In this document: positions 17,539 to 25,656 of the stretch, piece by piece | How the letters are laid out: each line of letters begins with the position of its first letter | Numbering within the stretch: the first letter of the stretch is position 1 | NCBI RefSeq assembly: GCF_003345295.1 | Contig: NZ_CP031056.1 | Coordinates: 1,116,001 to 1,180,000, forward strand | Length of the DNA stretch: 64,000 bases | Direction of reading: 5' to 3' | DNA from: Vibrio splendidus | Lineage (GTDB): Bacteria > Pseudomonadota > Gammaproteobacteria > Enterobacterales > Vibrionaceae | Notes under the pieces: generated by a model | The model's input: the letters and a program-made list of their open reading frames with translations, nothing else | Database searches by the model: none | What the model was told of the DNA's origin: nothing | Program-made: the position numbers and the translations under genes

Positions 17539-17955
17539 TTCAAAATCCTTTTAAACATGTATCGCCATGCTCGTTTTATAGACAATAAGCTTAAACTACT
17601 CTTGAACAGATCCTGATGTTAATGATCTTGATAGTGATCTCAGTTCTAAATACTTCCAGTTTTCGTTTCTTAAATGCACGGTGTATCCACCTATTGCTTT
17701 CTATCGATGATCTTTCGGTTGAATCACATTGACGTTTGTCCCCTTGATTGACGTTTGAAACTGTTATTACCGCCAGCTCTAAACGTTAGCAAGATTTACA
17801 CGTTAACAGAGTAGATAAACAGTTCGATTACTTCCCATGTAATGTTATGTAAATTTCCTTACGCCGCTCGGCAAACGTAAACAATGTAAATTGAATGCCA
17901 ATACGAATGATTATCAACTAAATTGTCGCCATAAAATTTATAGGTATTGGTTTGT
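17539..17955. promoter_or_regulatory. Intergenic promoter region with second copy of the Fur-like block
   Basis: The left 300 bases show nothing clear. From 17883 to 17916 lies a 34-bp block matching the one at 9678-9711 (AATGTAAATT ... AATGCCAAT ... ATTATCA), including the Fur-like half-site ATTATCA at 17910-17916. It sits 40 bases before the first gene of the metal operon. Confidence 0.65.
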
Positions 17956-18585
17956 ATGTCGTTAAAAAGTAGGGCGGTTCAATCATGGGCTCGTCGACTT
18001 CATGTTTATATTTCAATGGCGCTTCTGTTCGTTGTTCTTTTCTTCTCAGTGACAGGTATCACCCTTAATCGACCTGAATTATTTGAATCAACCCAACCCA
18101 ATATCCAACGGTCTACGTTAACGCTTCCTACAAGTTTATTTTCAATCCAAGACGGGCGATTAAAAGCCGACGAAACGGCCTTTGAAACATTTCTGTTTGA
18201 AGAAGCCAACCTATCTGGCGTTCCTTCAGGTTTAGACATCTACGCCGAGATTGAAGGCGGTGAGTTGCTGATCGGTGAAGTGTCTATGGACTTCAAAGGA
18301 CCAGGCTACAACGCCTCTGTGTTCGTTGACGTGGCGTCTGAAATGGTGGAAGTCGAAACCACCAATTACGGCGTTATCGCACTTTTGAACGATCTACACA
18401 AAGGCCGTAACAGCGGTGAAGTTTGGAAGTGGTTCATCGATATCACAGCGCTACTGATGATCTTCTTTGTACTTACAGGCGTGTGCTTACTGTTACCTAA
18501 GAAAAAAACACTGAATACCTCCATTAAATGGACGGTATTTGGGTCTGTAATCTCGCTTGCTATCTATTTTGTCGCGGTACCTTAA
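17956..18585 (+). CDS. PepSY-associated TM-helix protein (PiuB-like)
   Basis: A 209-residue inner-membrane protein. Membrane helices lie near residues 15-38 (LLFVVLFFSVTGITLN) and at the C-terminus (DITALLMIFFVLTGVCLLL and a last helix). The conserved pattern LHVYISMALL ... LNDLHKGRNSGEVWKWFID is typical of PepSY-TM proteins linked to iron or heme uptake. The ATG at 17956 is chosen over a TTG three codons earlier. It heads a nine-gene operon behind a Fur-like block. Histidines in the helices could bind heme or metal (inference). Confidence 0.85.
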   Translation: MSLKSRAVQSWARRLHVYISMALLFVVLFFSVTGITLNRPELFESTQPNIQRSTLTLPTSLFSIQDGRLKADETAFETFLFEEANLSGVPSGLDIYAEIEGGELLIGEVSMDFKGPGYNASVFVDVASEMVEVETTNYGVIALLNDLHKGRNSGEVWKWFIDITALLMIFFVLTGVCLLLPKKKTLNTSIKWTVFGSVISLAIYFVAVP

Positions 18586-18594
18586 CCCCTCGTT

Positions 18595-18646
18595 AGCTTG
18601 ATGAATTAGGCTGATGAGTCAGTTTAGTGAATCAGCTTGAAGAATG
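18595..18646. repeat. Degenerate 4 x 13-bp tandem array
   Basis: Four successive 13-base units (18595, 18608, 18621, 18634) of the type AGCTTGATGAATC fill the gap before the DUF2271 gene. The unit differs from those of the other arrays in the window. Confidence 0.7.
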
Positions 18647-18682
18647 AACTAAAGGCTAAACGGATTTAAAAGGTTGTTAAAC

Positions 18683-19201
18683 ATGAAAAAAATGAACTGG
18701 AGCAAGGCGCTTCTTGCTTTATCTCTTTTGCCAAGCCTAGGTATGGCACAAGCGATCCCTGATACGGCAAAACTTGATGTGAACTTTAAGCTTCCAAAGA
18801 TTGATACCTCTATGTACGCGCGTCCTTATGTGGCGGTGTGGGTAGAGAACAGCGAACGAAAGTCAGTGAAAACCATTGAGCTTTGGGTCGGTAAAGATGA
18901 ATGGCTTAAAGACTTACGTAGCTGGTGGAGAAAAGTTGGGCGTTACGATCGTGAATTGGTTGATGCAGTGACTTCTGCAACGCGTCCTGCTGGCCAGTAC
19001 CGTTTCGTTTGGGATGGTAAGAGCGATGATGGCCAAACTCTAGAGCAAGGCGAATACACGGTTCATATCGAGGTTGTGCGTGAACACGGCGGCCGTAATT
19101 ACCTTCGTCAAAAAGTATCGCTAACGGATGTAAATGCTTCTTATGAGCTAAAGGCGACAGAAGAGACGGGTGAAATCACTCTGAACTACATCGCTAAATA
19201 G
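18683..19201 (+). CDS. DUF2271 family exported protein
   Basis: A 172-residue exported protein with a signal peptide ending MAQA. The mature domain resembles DUF2271: VAVWVENSERKSVKTIELW, DEWLKDLRSWW, VDAVTSATRPAGQYRFVWDG, and QGEYTVHIEVVREHGG, which is FlgD-like/Ig-like in appearance. AAAAGG precedes the ATG at 18683. DUF2271 genes commonly sit beside PepSY genes; function is unknown. Here it is the second gene of the putative metal operon. Confidence 0.85.
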   Translation: MKKMNWSKALLALSLLPSLGMAQAIPDTAKLDVNFKLPKIDTSMYARPYVAVWVENSERKSVKTIELWVGKDEWLKDLRSWWRKVGRYDRELVDAVTSATRPAGQYRFVWDGKSDDGQTLEQGEYTVHIEVVREHGGRNYLRQKVSLTDVNASYELKATEETGEITLNYIAK

Positions 19202-19301
19202 TAAGTGCGAATAGCAAAAGCAAACTCAACAGAATAGACAGTCGTCATCGTAGGCTCAGATAGAGCGACACGGCTAACAATTATAAATAATGGAATTGAA
19301 C

Positions 19302-20138
19302 ATGATGAAACAGACAAAAATTAAGGCACTTGCACTAGCGGGTGTGATGGCATTCGGCCTAGCAGCAACGACAACAGCGCAAGCTCACCCACGTTGGATC
19401 CTGCCGTCTCACTTTACCGTGTCTAAAGAAGGCGGTGACTGGCTAACGTTCGACGTTACTGCATCTCACGGTACGTTCGTTTTCGATAAGCCAGCAGGCA
19501 GTGAAAACGCACATGTCATCATGCCAGATGGTCGCAGCGAGCGTCCTAACTTTGTTATTCGTGGTAAACGTCGTTCTATTTTTGATTTCTACTTCGAAGA
19601 AGAAGGTACGCACAAAGTTGCAATCAACAATGAGCCTTCTTACTACACGCAATACAAAGCGGGTCGTCGTGACACAGTGAAATGGATCAAAGCAAACAAA
19701 GCGGAACGTGATTCAGTTCTTCCTGAAAAGTCGCGTGACGTGGTAACACAAATCAGCTTCACTCGTGCAGAAAGCTACATCACAGTAGGTAAGCCATCGG
19801 ATTCAGTCTTCAAAATTGAAGGCAAGCTACTTGAAATGAAGCCAGTCACGCACCCTTCAGACATCATTGAAGGTGAACCAGTAACGTTCCAATTCTTCTA
19901 CAACGGTGAAATTCAAAAAGACGTGAAAGCTGAAATCACTCGAGAAGGCACGCTTTACCGTAACCACCAAGAGCAGATTGATGTTGTGAGTAACGAGAAC
20001 GGTGAAATTACCTTCACTCCAGACGTAGCGGGTCGTTACGTAATGAAAGCGAACTACAAAGGTGAGTTGATTGACAACCCACTGGCAGACAAAGCAAGCG
20101 CGAACGTTCACCTAACGTTCGAAGCATTGCTTCAATAA
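19302..20138 (+). CDS. DUF4198 family periplasmic metal-uptake protein
   Basis: A 278-residue exported protein. The signal peptide ends TTAQA, and the predicted mature protein begins HPRWILPSHF, so a histidine would be the new N-terminus (codon at 19386). DUF4198 proteins are periplasmic partners of nickel, cobalt and other metal transporters. An Ig-like C-terminal domain follows (EPVTFQFFYNGEIQKDVKAEI to VAGRYVMKANY). An ATG at 19290 is also possible; 19302 has GGA seven bases upstream. It is the third gene of the operon. A metal-capture role is inferred. Confidence 0.87.
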   Translation: MMKQTKIKALALAGVMAFGLAATTTAQAHPRWILPSHFTVSKEGGDWLTFDVTASHGTFVFDKPAGSENAHVIMPDGRSERPNFVIRGKRRSIFDFYFEEEGTHKVAINNEPSYYTQYKAGRRDTVKWIKANKAERDSVLPEKSRDVVTQISFTRAESYITVGKPSDSVFKIEGKLLEMKPVTHPSDIIEGEPVTFQFFYNGEIQKDVKAEITREGTLYRNHQEQIDVVSNENGEITFTPDVAGRYVMKANYKGELIDNPLADKASANVHLTFEALLQ

Positions 20139-20183
20139 TCTGTGATATCGGGGCTCGATTCCTGATTAAGCAACTAAAAACTT

Positions 20184-20204
20184 AAGGGCTCATTTGAGCC
20201 CTTT
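20184..20204 (+). terminator. Hairpin inside the metal operon
   Basis: AAGGGCTCA (20184-20192) pairs with TGAGCCCTT (20195-20203) with a 2-base loop and a short T-run. It is likely a partial terminator between the DUF4198 gene and the following small gene. Confidence 0.55.
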
Positions 20205-20253
20205 ATCGCTCAGTTAACTTCTGAGAATTTGCACAGTGGCTAGGGTACGAACC

Positions 20254-20589
20254 ATGACAATAAAAACAAAACTAAAATCGATAATCACTCCATGCTTGGC
20301 ACTGGGACTTGGTTTCGCGGCATTACCTGCGCAAGCACACTTTCCACTGATGAGCTGCTGGTTTGAAGGCAAAACCGTGGCTTGCGAAGCGGGCTATTCA
20401 GACGGTAGTAAAGCGATTGATTACGCGGTTGAGATGTACGACTACGAAGACAACTTGATTGCAAAAGAGATGACGGATAAGCGTTCTATCGTCGAGTTCC
20501 CAAATCCTGATACTGAGTTCTACCTTGTGTTTGATTCAGGCCATGAGTTTCCTGTTGAAGTCGATGTTGTAGAGATCAGCGAGAAATGA
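20254..20589 (+). CDS. Small exported protein with predicted N-terminal His
   Basis: A 111-residue protein I cannot assign firmly. A signal peptide ends PAQA at residue 28, and the mature part begins HFPLMSCWFEGKTVACEAG. It therefore starts with histidine, like the upstream DUF4198 protein, and has two cysteines 9 residues apart. The rest looks like a small beta-sandwich (DYAVEMYDYEDN ... FPVEVDVVEISEK). The ATG at 20254 has AGGG eight bases upstream. It overlaps the next gene (ATGA). It may be a shortened DUF4198/transthyretin-like metal-binding domain. Confidence 0.8.
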   Translation: MTIKTKLKSIITPCLALGLGFAALPAQAHFPLMSCWFEGKTVACEAGYSDGSKAIDYAVEMYDYEDNLIAKEMTDKRSIVEFPNPDTEFYLVFDSGHEFPVEVDVVEISEK

Positions 20590-21143
20590 TGATCCAAGGT
20601 GTACGTGCTGACACGGGCGGCAGAGAAGGCAAATGGGTAGGGCTGATCATTGTGTTCATTCTGAGCTTTGCCACGATAGCTATCCCAGTTCATCAAGCAG
20701 AATCCCACGTAAAAGCGGTACTTGATCACCAAATCTTAGTGACCGATGTTGAGCAAGAAAACTTGGCGATGTTATCAGAGCTGCGTTTAGCGCATGAAGA
20801 GATTCGTGACCTGCGTATGGACTCAGACGGCGAATGGCCAAGTGTCGTATCACTTAAAGACGAATGGGTCGCGCCGTTTGTTGAAGACCAGAGTTGGAAG
20901 CGCAAAGGTTCTCATACTTGGTTATTGGACGAGCGTGGTTACTACTTTTCTACGCCATCCGATCATGGTTCTGCGGATTCCTTTATTTTAAACGCCAACA
21001 GCGTCTCTCCTGAAATCTGGATCTACTTCGGTGGAGTAGCAGAACAGCCCGGTACTTTTGATCAACACACACTTGAGTCTGCGGGCTGGAAAATGGTCGT
21101 CAATGAATCAGAAGTTGAACAGCATGATGCTTCTTCTCATTAA
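20586..21143 (+). CDS. DUF6162 family membrane-anchored protein
   Basis: A 185-residue protein with one N-terminal membrane helix (WVGLIIVFILSFATIAIPV, about residues 17-35). A coiled-coil stretch follows (DVEQENLAMLSELRLAHEE), then a periplasmic domain ending in a His-rich tail. The appearance matches the DUF6162 family, which I know only as a neighbour of metal ABC transporters. It lies between the small exported protein and the metal-binding protein gene. Function unknown. Confidence 0.78.
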   Translation: MMIQGVRADTGGREGKWVGLIIVFILSFATIAIPVHQAESHVKAVLDHQILVTDVEQENLAMLSELRLAHEEIRDLRMDSDGEWPSVVSLKDEWVAPFVEDQSWKRKGSHTWLLDERGYYFSTPSDHGSADSFILNANSVSPEIWIYFGGVAEQPGTFDQHTLESAGWKMVVNESEVEQHDASSH

Positions 21144-21188
21144 ACAATCCGGCTTACAAAAATGCTCACTAATAATAAGAGATTTACT

Positions 21189-22124
21189 ATGCGAATTATG
21201 ACTCTATTGATGTCGTTATTGGCGGTGTTAATGACACCCAATGCATTGGCAAAAGAATACAAGATCGACAGCGACAAGCTAACGATTGGTATCACGCTTC
21301 AACCTTACTACAGCTACGTAAAAGCTGTCGTGGGTGACAAAGTGAACATCCTTCCATTGGTTGATGCTGGGTTTAATCCGCATAACTACTTACCACAACC
21401 CAATGATTTGAAGCGATTGAGCCAGATGGATGCAATCGTAGTAAACGGTATTGGCCATGACGACTTCGCACTAAAAGTAATCTCAGCCGCGCAACGTGAT
21501 GACTTAGTGGTTATCGAAGCAAACAAAGAAGTGCCTCTACTTCCCGCATTAGGTCAGTCTGTTGGCCAAGGTGCCGTGAACCCGCATACCTTTGTTGGCC
21601 TTTCGACAACGATTCAAAAGGTTTACACCATCGCGAGCGAAGTCTCTAAGCTCGACCCAGACAACGCGGCGTTTTATCGTAAAAACGCGCGTAAATACGC
21701 CAAGCAGTTTCGTTTTATGAAGCGTGATGCGATGTTGTCACTAGGTGAGCTAGACACATCAGGCATGAAAGTAGCGACTACGCACAATGCTTACGGCTAT
21801 ATCCTTCAAGAGTTTGGTGTAGATGTGGCGGCGGTAATTGAGCCTGCACACGGTGTTGAACCAAGTGCGAGCCAGCTACAAGAAACGATCGAAAAGATCC
21901 GCGCTTCGGGCATTGATGTTCTGTTCTATGAGCTCAATATGCCAAATCGCTTTGTTGACACCATTGAAGCGGAAACAGGCGTGCAGCTTTACCGTTTTTC
22001 TCACATGACGCACGGCGAATATGCAGACGATAAAGTCGAAGTTGAGATGAAGAAGAACCTCGAGACGTTAATCGAAGCCATGAAATTTGCTGCGGCGAAC
22101 CAAGCGAAGAGCGGGAATGCATAA
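21189..22124 (+). CDS. Metal ABC transporter substrate-binding protein (ZnuA/TroA family)
   Basis: A 311-residue periplasmic binding protein of the cluster A-I (Zn/Mn/Fe) type. The ATG at 21189 gives a clean signal peptide ending NALA. Probable metal ligands are the histidines in NPHNYLP, NGIGHDDF, NPHTFVG and ATTHNAYGY plus a late acidic residue. The His-rich loop of classical zinc ZnuA is missing, so iron or manganese is as likely as zinc. It is followed without gap by its ATPase and permease. Confidence 0.9.
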   Translation: MRIMTLLMSLLAVLMTPNALAKEYKIDSDKLTIGITLQPYYSYVKAVVGDKVNILPLVDAGFNPHNYLPQPNDLKRLSQMDAIVVNGIGHDDFALKVISAAQRDDLVVIEANKEVPLLPALGQSVGQGAVNPHTFVGLSTTIQKVYTIASEVSKLDPDNAAFYRKNARKYAKQFRFMKRDAMLSLGELDTSGMKVATTHNAYGYILQEFGVDVAAVIEPAHGVEPSASQLQETIEKIRASGIDVLFYELNMPNRFVDTIEAETGVQLYRFSHMTHGEYADDKVEVEMKKNLETLIEAMKFAAANQAKSGNA

Positions 22125-22858
22125 TGCTAGGTCCATCAATTTCAATTAATCAGCTCGGTCTGCAATACGACAACAACGTCATTCTTGACGATATCTCACT
22201 AGAACTTAAAGCGGGTCAGTGCCATGTGATCATGGGGCCAAACGGCGGAGGCAAAACGTCTTTGCTGCGCTCTGTTCTTGGTCTCACACCTTTCTCTGGG
22301 CAAATCAATATTCATTGGCCAGAAAAGCCAAGTATTGGTTACGTTCCTCAAAAAGCGGCCTTCGAATCGAGCTTACCCCTGACGGTAATGGATTTCGTGT
22401 TGCTTAACCAAACTCGAATTCCGCTATTTTGGCGTCGCAAGTCTAAGCAGTTGGATCTTGCATTAGCACAATTAGATCGAGTGGGAATGGCGACTCGTAG
22501 CGACCGCCGTATGGGCCAGTTATCGGGCGGTGAACAACAACGTGTATTGTTTGCTCAAGCCTTATTGGATAACCCAAGCTTACTGGTGTTGGATGAACCA
22601 ACGACCGGTATGGATGAGCAGGGCGTTCGTTATCTTGAATCTCTAATTCGTGAATGTGTTGATGAAGGCCGTACGATCCTTGCGGTTCACCATGATGTAA
22701 CCGCAGTGCGTCGTCTTGAAGCCAATGTACATGTTGTGAATCGATTCTTGGTTGATAGCGGTTCTCACGAACAAGTACTGCACCCAAGTAAAATTGAAAG
22801 CTTATTCCAGCACTACAGCAGTGGTGCAACCATCACTAAATCGAAGGAGGTTGCGTAA
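22124..22858 (+). CDS. Metal ABC transporter ATP-binding protein
   Basis: A 244-residue cytoplasmic ATPase with Walker A GPNGGGKTS (from residue 38), Q-loop region YVPQKAAF, signature LSGGEQQR, Walker B LLVLDEPTTG and switch His in VHHDV. It is of the ZnuC/MntB type. Start and stop overlap the neighbouring genes (TAATG), showing tight coupling. Confidence 0.93.
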   Translation: MLGPSISINQLGLQYDNNVILDDISLELKAGQCHVIMGPNGGGKTSLLRSVLGLTPFSGQINIHWPEKPSIGYVPQKAAFESSLPLTVMDFVLLNQTRIPLFWRRKSKQLDLALAQLDRVGMATRSDRRMGQLSGGEQQRVLFAQALLDNPSLLVLDEPTTGMDEQGVRYLESLIRECVDEGRTILAVHHDVTAVRRLEANVHVVNRFLVDSGSHEQVLHPSKIESLFQHYSSGATITKSKEVA

Positions 22859-23733
22859 TGGAATGGTTACGACAACTTGCCGTAAGTGGCGTTGAAGCGG
22901 GTTGGTTATCAGACAGCTTCATGTATGCGTTCATGGTGAATGCACTGGTTGCTGCATTATTACTGGGCCCGTTACTAGGTGGCCTTGGTACTTTGGTGAT
23001 TGCAAAGCGTCTCGCTTTTTTCTCTGAAGCTGTCGGCCACGCGGCTTTAACCGGCATCGCTATCGGTGTTCTGCTTGGTGAGCCACCAGAAAACCCAATT
23101 ATTGGCTTGTTTAGCTTCTGTATGATCTTCGCTTTGCTTCTTCACTTTGTAAGAAACAGAACCAACGTGCCATATGACACCTTAGTTGGTGTGTTTCTAG
23201 CGCTAGCATTGGCAGTAGGCGCGGCATTGCTGATGTACGTAGCACGTAAGATCAATATCCACATGCTTGAGAACGTGTTATTTGGATCGATTCTGACAGT
23301 AACAGACCAAGATTTAGCAATTCTCGCAGGCAGCTGCGCGATCATCATTTTGCTCTTGATACCGACGTTCAACCGTATTCTTTTGACTTGTATTAGTCCT
23401 GATATTGCCAAGGTTCGTGGCTATAACACCAGCTTCTACGACTACCTGTTTGTCATGATGATCACTCTAGTGACGATTGCAGCCGTGAAAATAGTGGGTG
23501 CGGTTCTGGTTGGCGCGTTATTGCTGATCCCAGGTGCTACGGCTCGATTGCTAACTAAGCGCATGGGCAGCTTTGTTTTGCTTTCTGCGTTGCTGGCAAC
23601 CATCGCGTGTTTGGTCGGAACCGTCTTACCGATGGAACTTAAATTGCCAGTGCCATCTGGCGCTTCAATTATCATCGTTTCTGCAACGTTTTTCTTAGCG
23701 GCAACGCTATACCGAATTGTAAGAAAGGCATAA
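22858..23733 (+). CDS. Metal ABC transporter permease (ABC-3 family)
   Basis: A 291-residue inner-membrane permease with about eight hydrophobic helices. Typical ABC-3 features include LGTLVIAKRLAFFSEAVGHAALTGIAIG and the C-terminal VKIVGAVLVGALLLIPGATARLL. AAGGAGG precedes its ATG. It forms the channel for the adjacent ATPase and binding protein. Confidence 0.93.
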   Translation: MEWLRQLAVSGVEAGWLSDSFMYAFMVNALVAALLLGPLLGGLGTLVIAKRLAFFSEAVGHAALTGIAIGVLLGEPPENPIIGLFSFCMIFALLLHFVRNRTNVPYDTLVGVFLALALAVGAALLMYVARKINIHMLENVLFGSILTVTDQDLAILAGSCAIIILLLIPTFNRILLTCISPDIAKVRGYNTSFYDYLFVMMITLVTIAAVKIVGAVLVGALLLIPGATARLLTKRMGSFVLLSALLATIACLVGTVLPMELKLPVPSGASIIIVSATFFLAATLYRIVRKA

Positions 23734-23735
23734 TC

Positions 23736-24659
23736 ATGACCTCTTTAATGAATCGTATTTCAAGTTCAGTGAAGGCAACGACTCAAGCGGGCGCATTAAG
23801 CAGCCTATTGTTGGCTGGCTCAATAGTGTCTATCAGCGCTAATGCAGAGGATATCCTCACCAGTACGCCTGTGACTTACGCGTTAGCGACTGAGCTCACC
23901 AAAGGCACCGATATTACCGCTGAATACCTACCACCAAAACGTTACGGCATTGATCGCTTGCCTAATTGGTTTGGCACTAAGGGCGCAAGTAAGGTGCTTA
24001 AGTCAGGTGAAAAGGCGACTGTTGTACTAACGCTGTCATCTATCTGGCAAGCTGATCCTACATTTGTATACGCAAGACAAGGCAACATCCGTTTGGTCGA
24101 GGTTGATGCTGCTCAAGCGATTACACCGCGTGCGCAAGGTGTCGCTGCGCTGACGTTATCAAATGGTGAAGTGTCTAAATACGCGTGGTTAAACCCAACC
24201 AATCTAACGCGTATGGCGGCAATTGTGGCTGATGACTTTAAGTTGTTGTGGCCGGCGCAAGCTGAGACCATTGATAGCAACCTACAGCGCGTAATGCTTG
24301 ATGTTCGTGAACTGATTAACAAGCAACAAGCGGTGTTATTGGATAACGACGTAGATTCAGTATTGTTGCTTTCAGAAAGTTTGGAAGATTTCGCTTCTGG
24401 TAGCCAACTGTTTGTTGAAGAGCGTATGTTCAAAGCAGAACTTGAATGGACAGATCAAGACAAAGCGAAGCTCAAAACGATGTTTTCAGAAGACGATGAA
24501 CTCTGGTTAGTCACAGCGAAAAAGCCAACGACGTTAATTAAGTCACTGGTACCGCATGAGCGAATTCTTGTTGTTGATTCCGTAGATCGTTGGGGAAGAG
24601 CAGGGATTAACGCAAAAGCGCCATTTGCTCGCTGGGAAGTTGAGCCTTTCAAAGGTTAA
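23736..24659 (+). CDS. Degenerate second metal-binding-protein-like periplasmic protein
   Basis: A 307-residue exported protein (signal ending SANA) just 2 bases after the permease. Segments such as SSIWQADPTFVYARQGNIRLVEVDAAQ and WLNPTNLTRMAAIVADDFKLLWP resemble the fold of the ZnuA/TroA binding proteins. The ligand histidines are missing; only one His (VPHERI) is visible in the mature part. It may be a docking or regulatory subunit rather than a metal carrier. It ends the operon at a strong terminator. Confidence 0.78.
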   Translation: MTSLMNRISSSVKATTQAGALSSLLLAGSIVSISANAEDILTSTPVTYALATELTKGTDITAEYLPPKRYGIDRLPNWFGTKGASKVLKSGEKATVVLTLSSIWQADPTFVYARQGNIRLVEVDAAQAITPRAQGVAALTLSNGEVSKYAWLNPTNLTRMAAIVADDFKLLWPAQAETIDSNLQRVMLDVRELINKQQAVLLDNDVDSVLLLSESLEDFASGSQLFVEERMFKAELEWTDQDKAKLKTMFSEDDELWLVTAKKPTTLIKSLVPHERILVVDSVDRWGRAGINAKAPFARWEVEPFKG

Positions 24660-24708
24660 GTGGCTAAAATAAGTTAGCTAATAAACCGCTCGTTCAAAAA
24701 ATACGATC

Positions 24709-24742
24709 AAAAAAGCAGCCCAAATAGAGGCTGCTTTTTTTG
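24709..24742 (+). terminator. Terminator of the metal operon
   Basis: AAAAAAGCAGCC (24709-24720) pairs with GGCTGCTTTTTT (24729-24740) across an 8-base loop, with further T's. Confidence 0.93.
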
Positions 24743-24759
24743 TTCTTGTCCGTTGGCTC

Positions 24760-24798
24760 TGGTCAGAGTTTTGGGTCAGAGTGCTGGGCAAGAGTGCT
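24760..24798. repeat. Degenerate 3 x 13-bp tandem array
   Basis: Units TGGTCAGAGTTTT, GGGTCAGAGTGCT and GGGCAAGAGTGCT follow one another between the operon terminator and the 3' end of the DUF2986 gene. Confidence 0.7.
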
Positions 24799-24810
24799 GC
24801 GAGCTAAAAT

Positions 24811-25041
24811 TTACTCTGCAGCTTTTGTCTCTTTAGTTTCGATACCAGCTTCTTCCGATTCAACAGAAACTTCAACTGTGCCTTCAGCTTGCTCTTGAGC
24901 GGCTTTCGCTTGCTCTTCAGCTTCCATTTTTGCGCGGTCAGCTTTAGAAATATAGCGAGGCTTGTTGCTACCATGCAGTTTAGAGGTCGCCTGTTTCTGT
25001 CTTTTCTTTAGAATTTGATTGATTTTTTTCTTACGGTTCAT
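24811..25041 (-). CDS. DUF2986 family small protein
   Basis: A 76-residue, highly charged protein. The basic N-terminus (MNRKKKINQILKKRQKQ) and SNKPRYISKADRAKM are characteristic of DUF2986; the second half is an acidic, low-complexity tail rich in E and A. It has no known function; ribosome or RNA association is only a guess from the basic start. It is a single gene. Confidence 0.85.
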   Translation of the reverse strand: MNRKKKINQILKKRQKQATSKLHGSNKPRYISKADRAKMEAEEQAKAAQEQAEGTVEVSVESEEAGIETKETKAAE

Positions 25042-25138
25042 TGCTGCATAGCCTTGTATTTAGTTTATGCGGTGGAGGATAATCATTTTAGATCTAGAAC
25101 TCAATATTTACATGCTATCCAGCAAGGAAAATATCACT

Positions 25139-25654
25139 ATGCAGGCAGTCGAAACCGCACGCTTACGATTAAGAATGATCGCACCTCATGATGCGGCGTT
25201 TATCCAGCGATTATATAGCTCAGAAGATTTCTTACGTTACATCGGAGACAAGGAAATTACAGATACTGGCAAGGCTGTTGAATACATCGAAAACAACATT
25301 CTTAAGATGTATAGAGAGAAGGGTGTGTGTTTACTGATGGTCGAGATTAAAGAGTCTTCAACGCCAATCGGTGTCTGTGGTTTGATTAAAAGAGACACAC
25401 TAGAGGCGCATGATATTGGTTATGGTTTTGTACCTGAAGTCTATGGCCAAGGTTATGCAAAGGAAGCGGCACAAGCGATAATTGAACAAGCTCAACATAA
25501 TGCTGATATCGATCATTTAGTTGCCATCACGACCTCTGATAATATTCGAAGCATCGCACTGCTGACTAAGTTGGGTTTTGTGTTTGAGCGAGTTGAAGAG
25601 GCGATCAATGAAAGCGTCAATCTCAACCTGTACGGTCTATCACTGAGTAATTAA
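25139..25654 (+). CDS. GNAT acetyltransferase, RimJ/RimL type
   Basis: A 171-residue N-acetyltransferase. The ATG at 25139 with AAGGAAAA upstream gives the typical beginning ETARLRLRMIAPHDAAFI; an in-frame ATG at 25067 would add an atypical extension. The acetyl-CoA loop is seen in GYGFVPEVYGQGYAKEAAQA, and LTKLGFVFE near the end is typical. The substrate is unknown. The ygbA-like gene starts 2 bases after its stop. Confidence 0.87.
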   Translation: MQAVETARLRLRMIAPHDAAFIQRLYSSEDFLRYIGDKEITDTGKAVEYIENNILKMYREKGVCLLMVEIKESSTPIGVCGLIKRDTLEAHDIGYGFVPEVYGQGYAKEAAQAIIEQAQHNADIDHLVAITTSDNIRSIALLTKLGFVFERVEEAINESVNLNLYGLSLSN

Positions 25655-25656
25655 TC

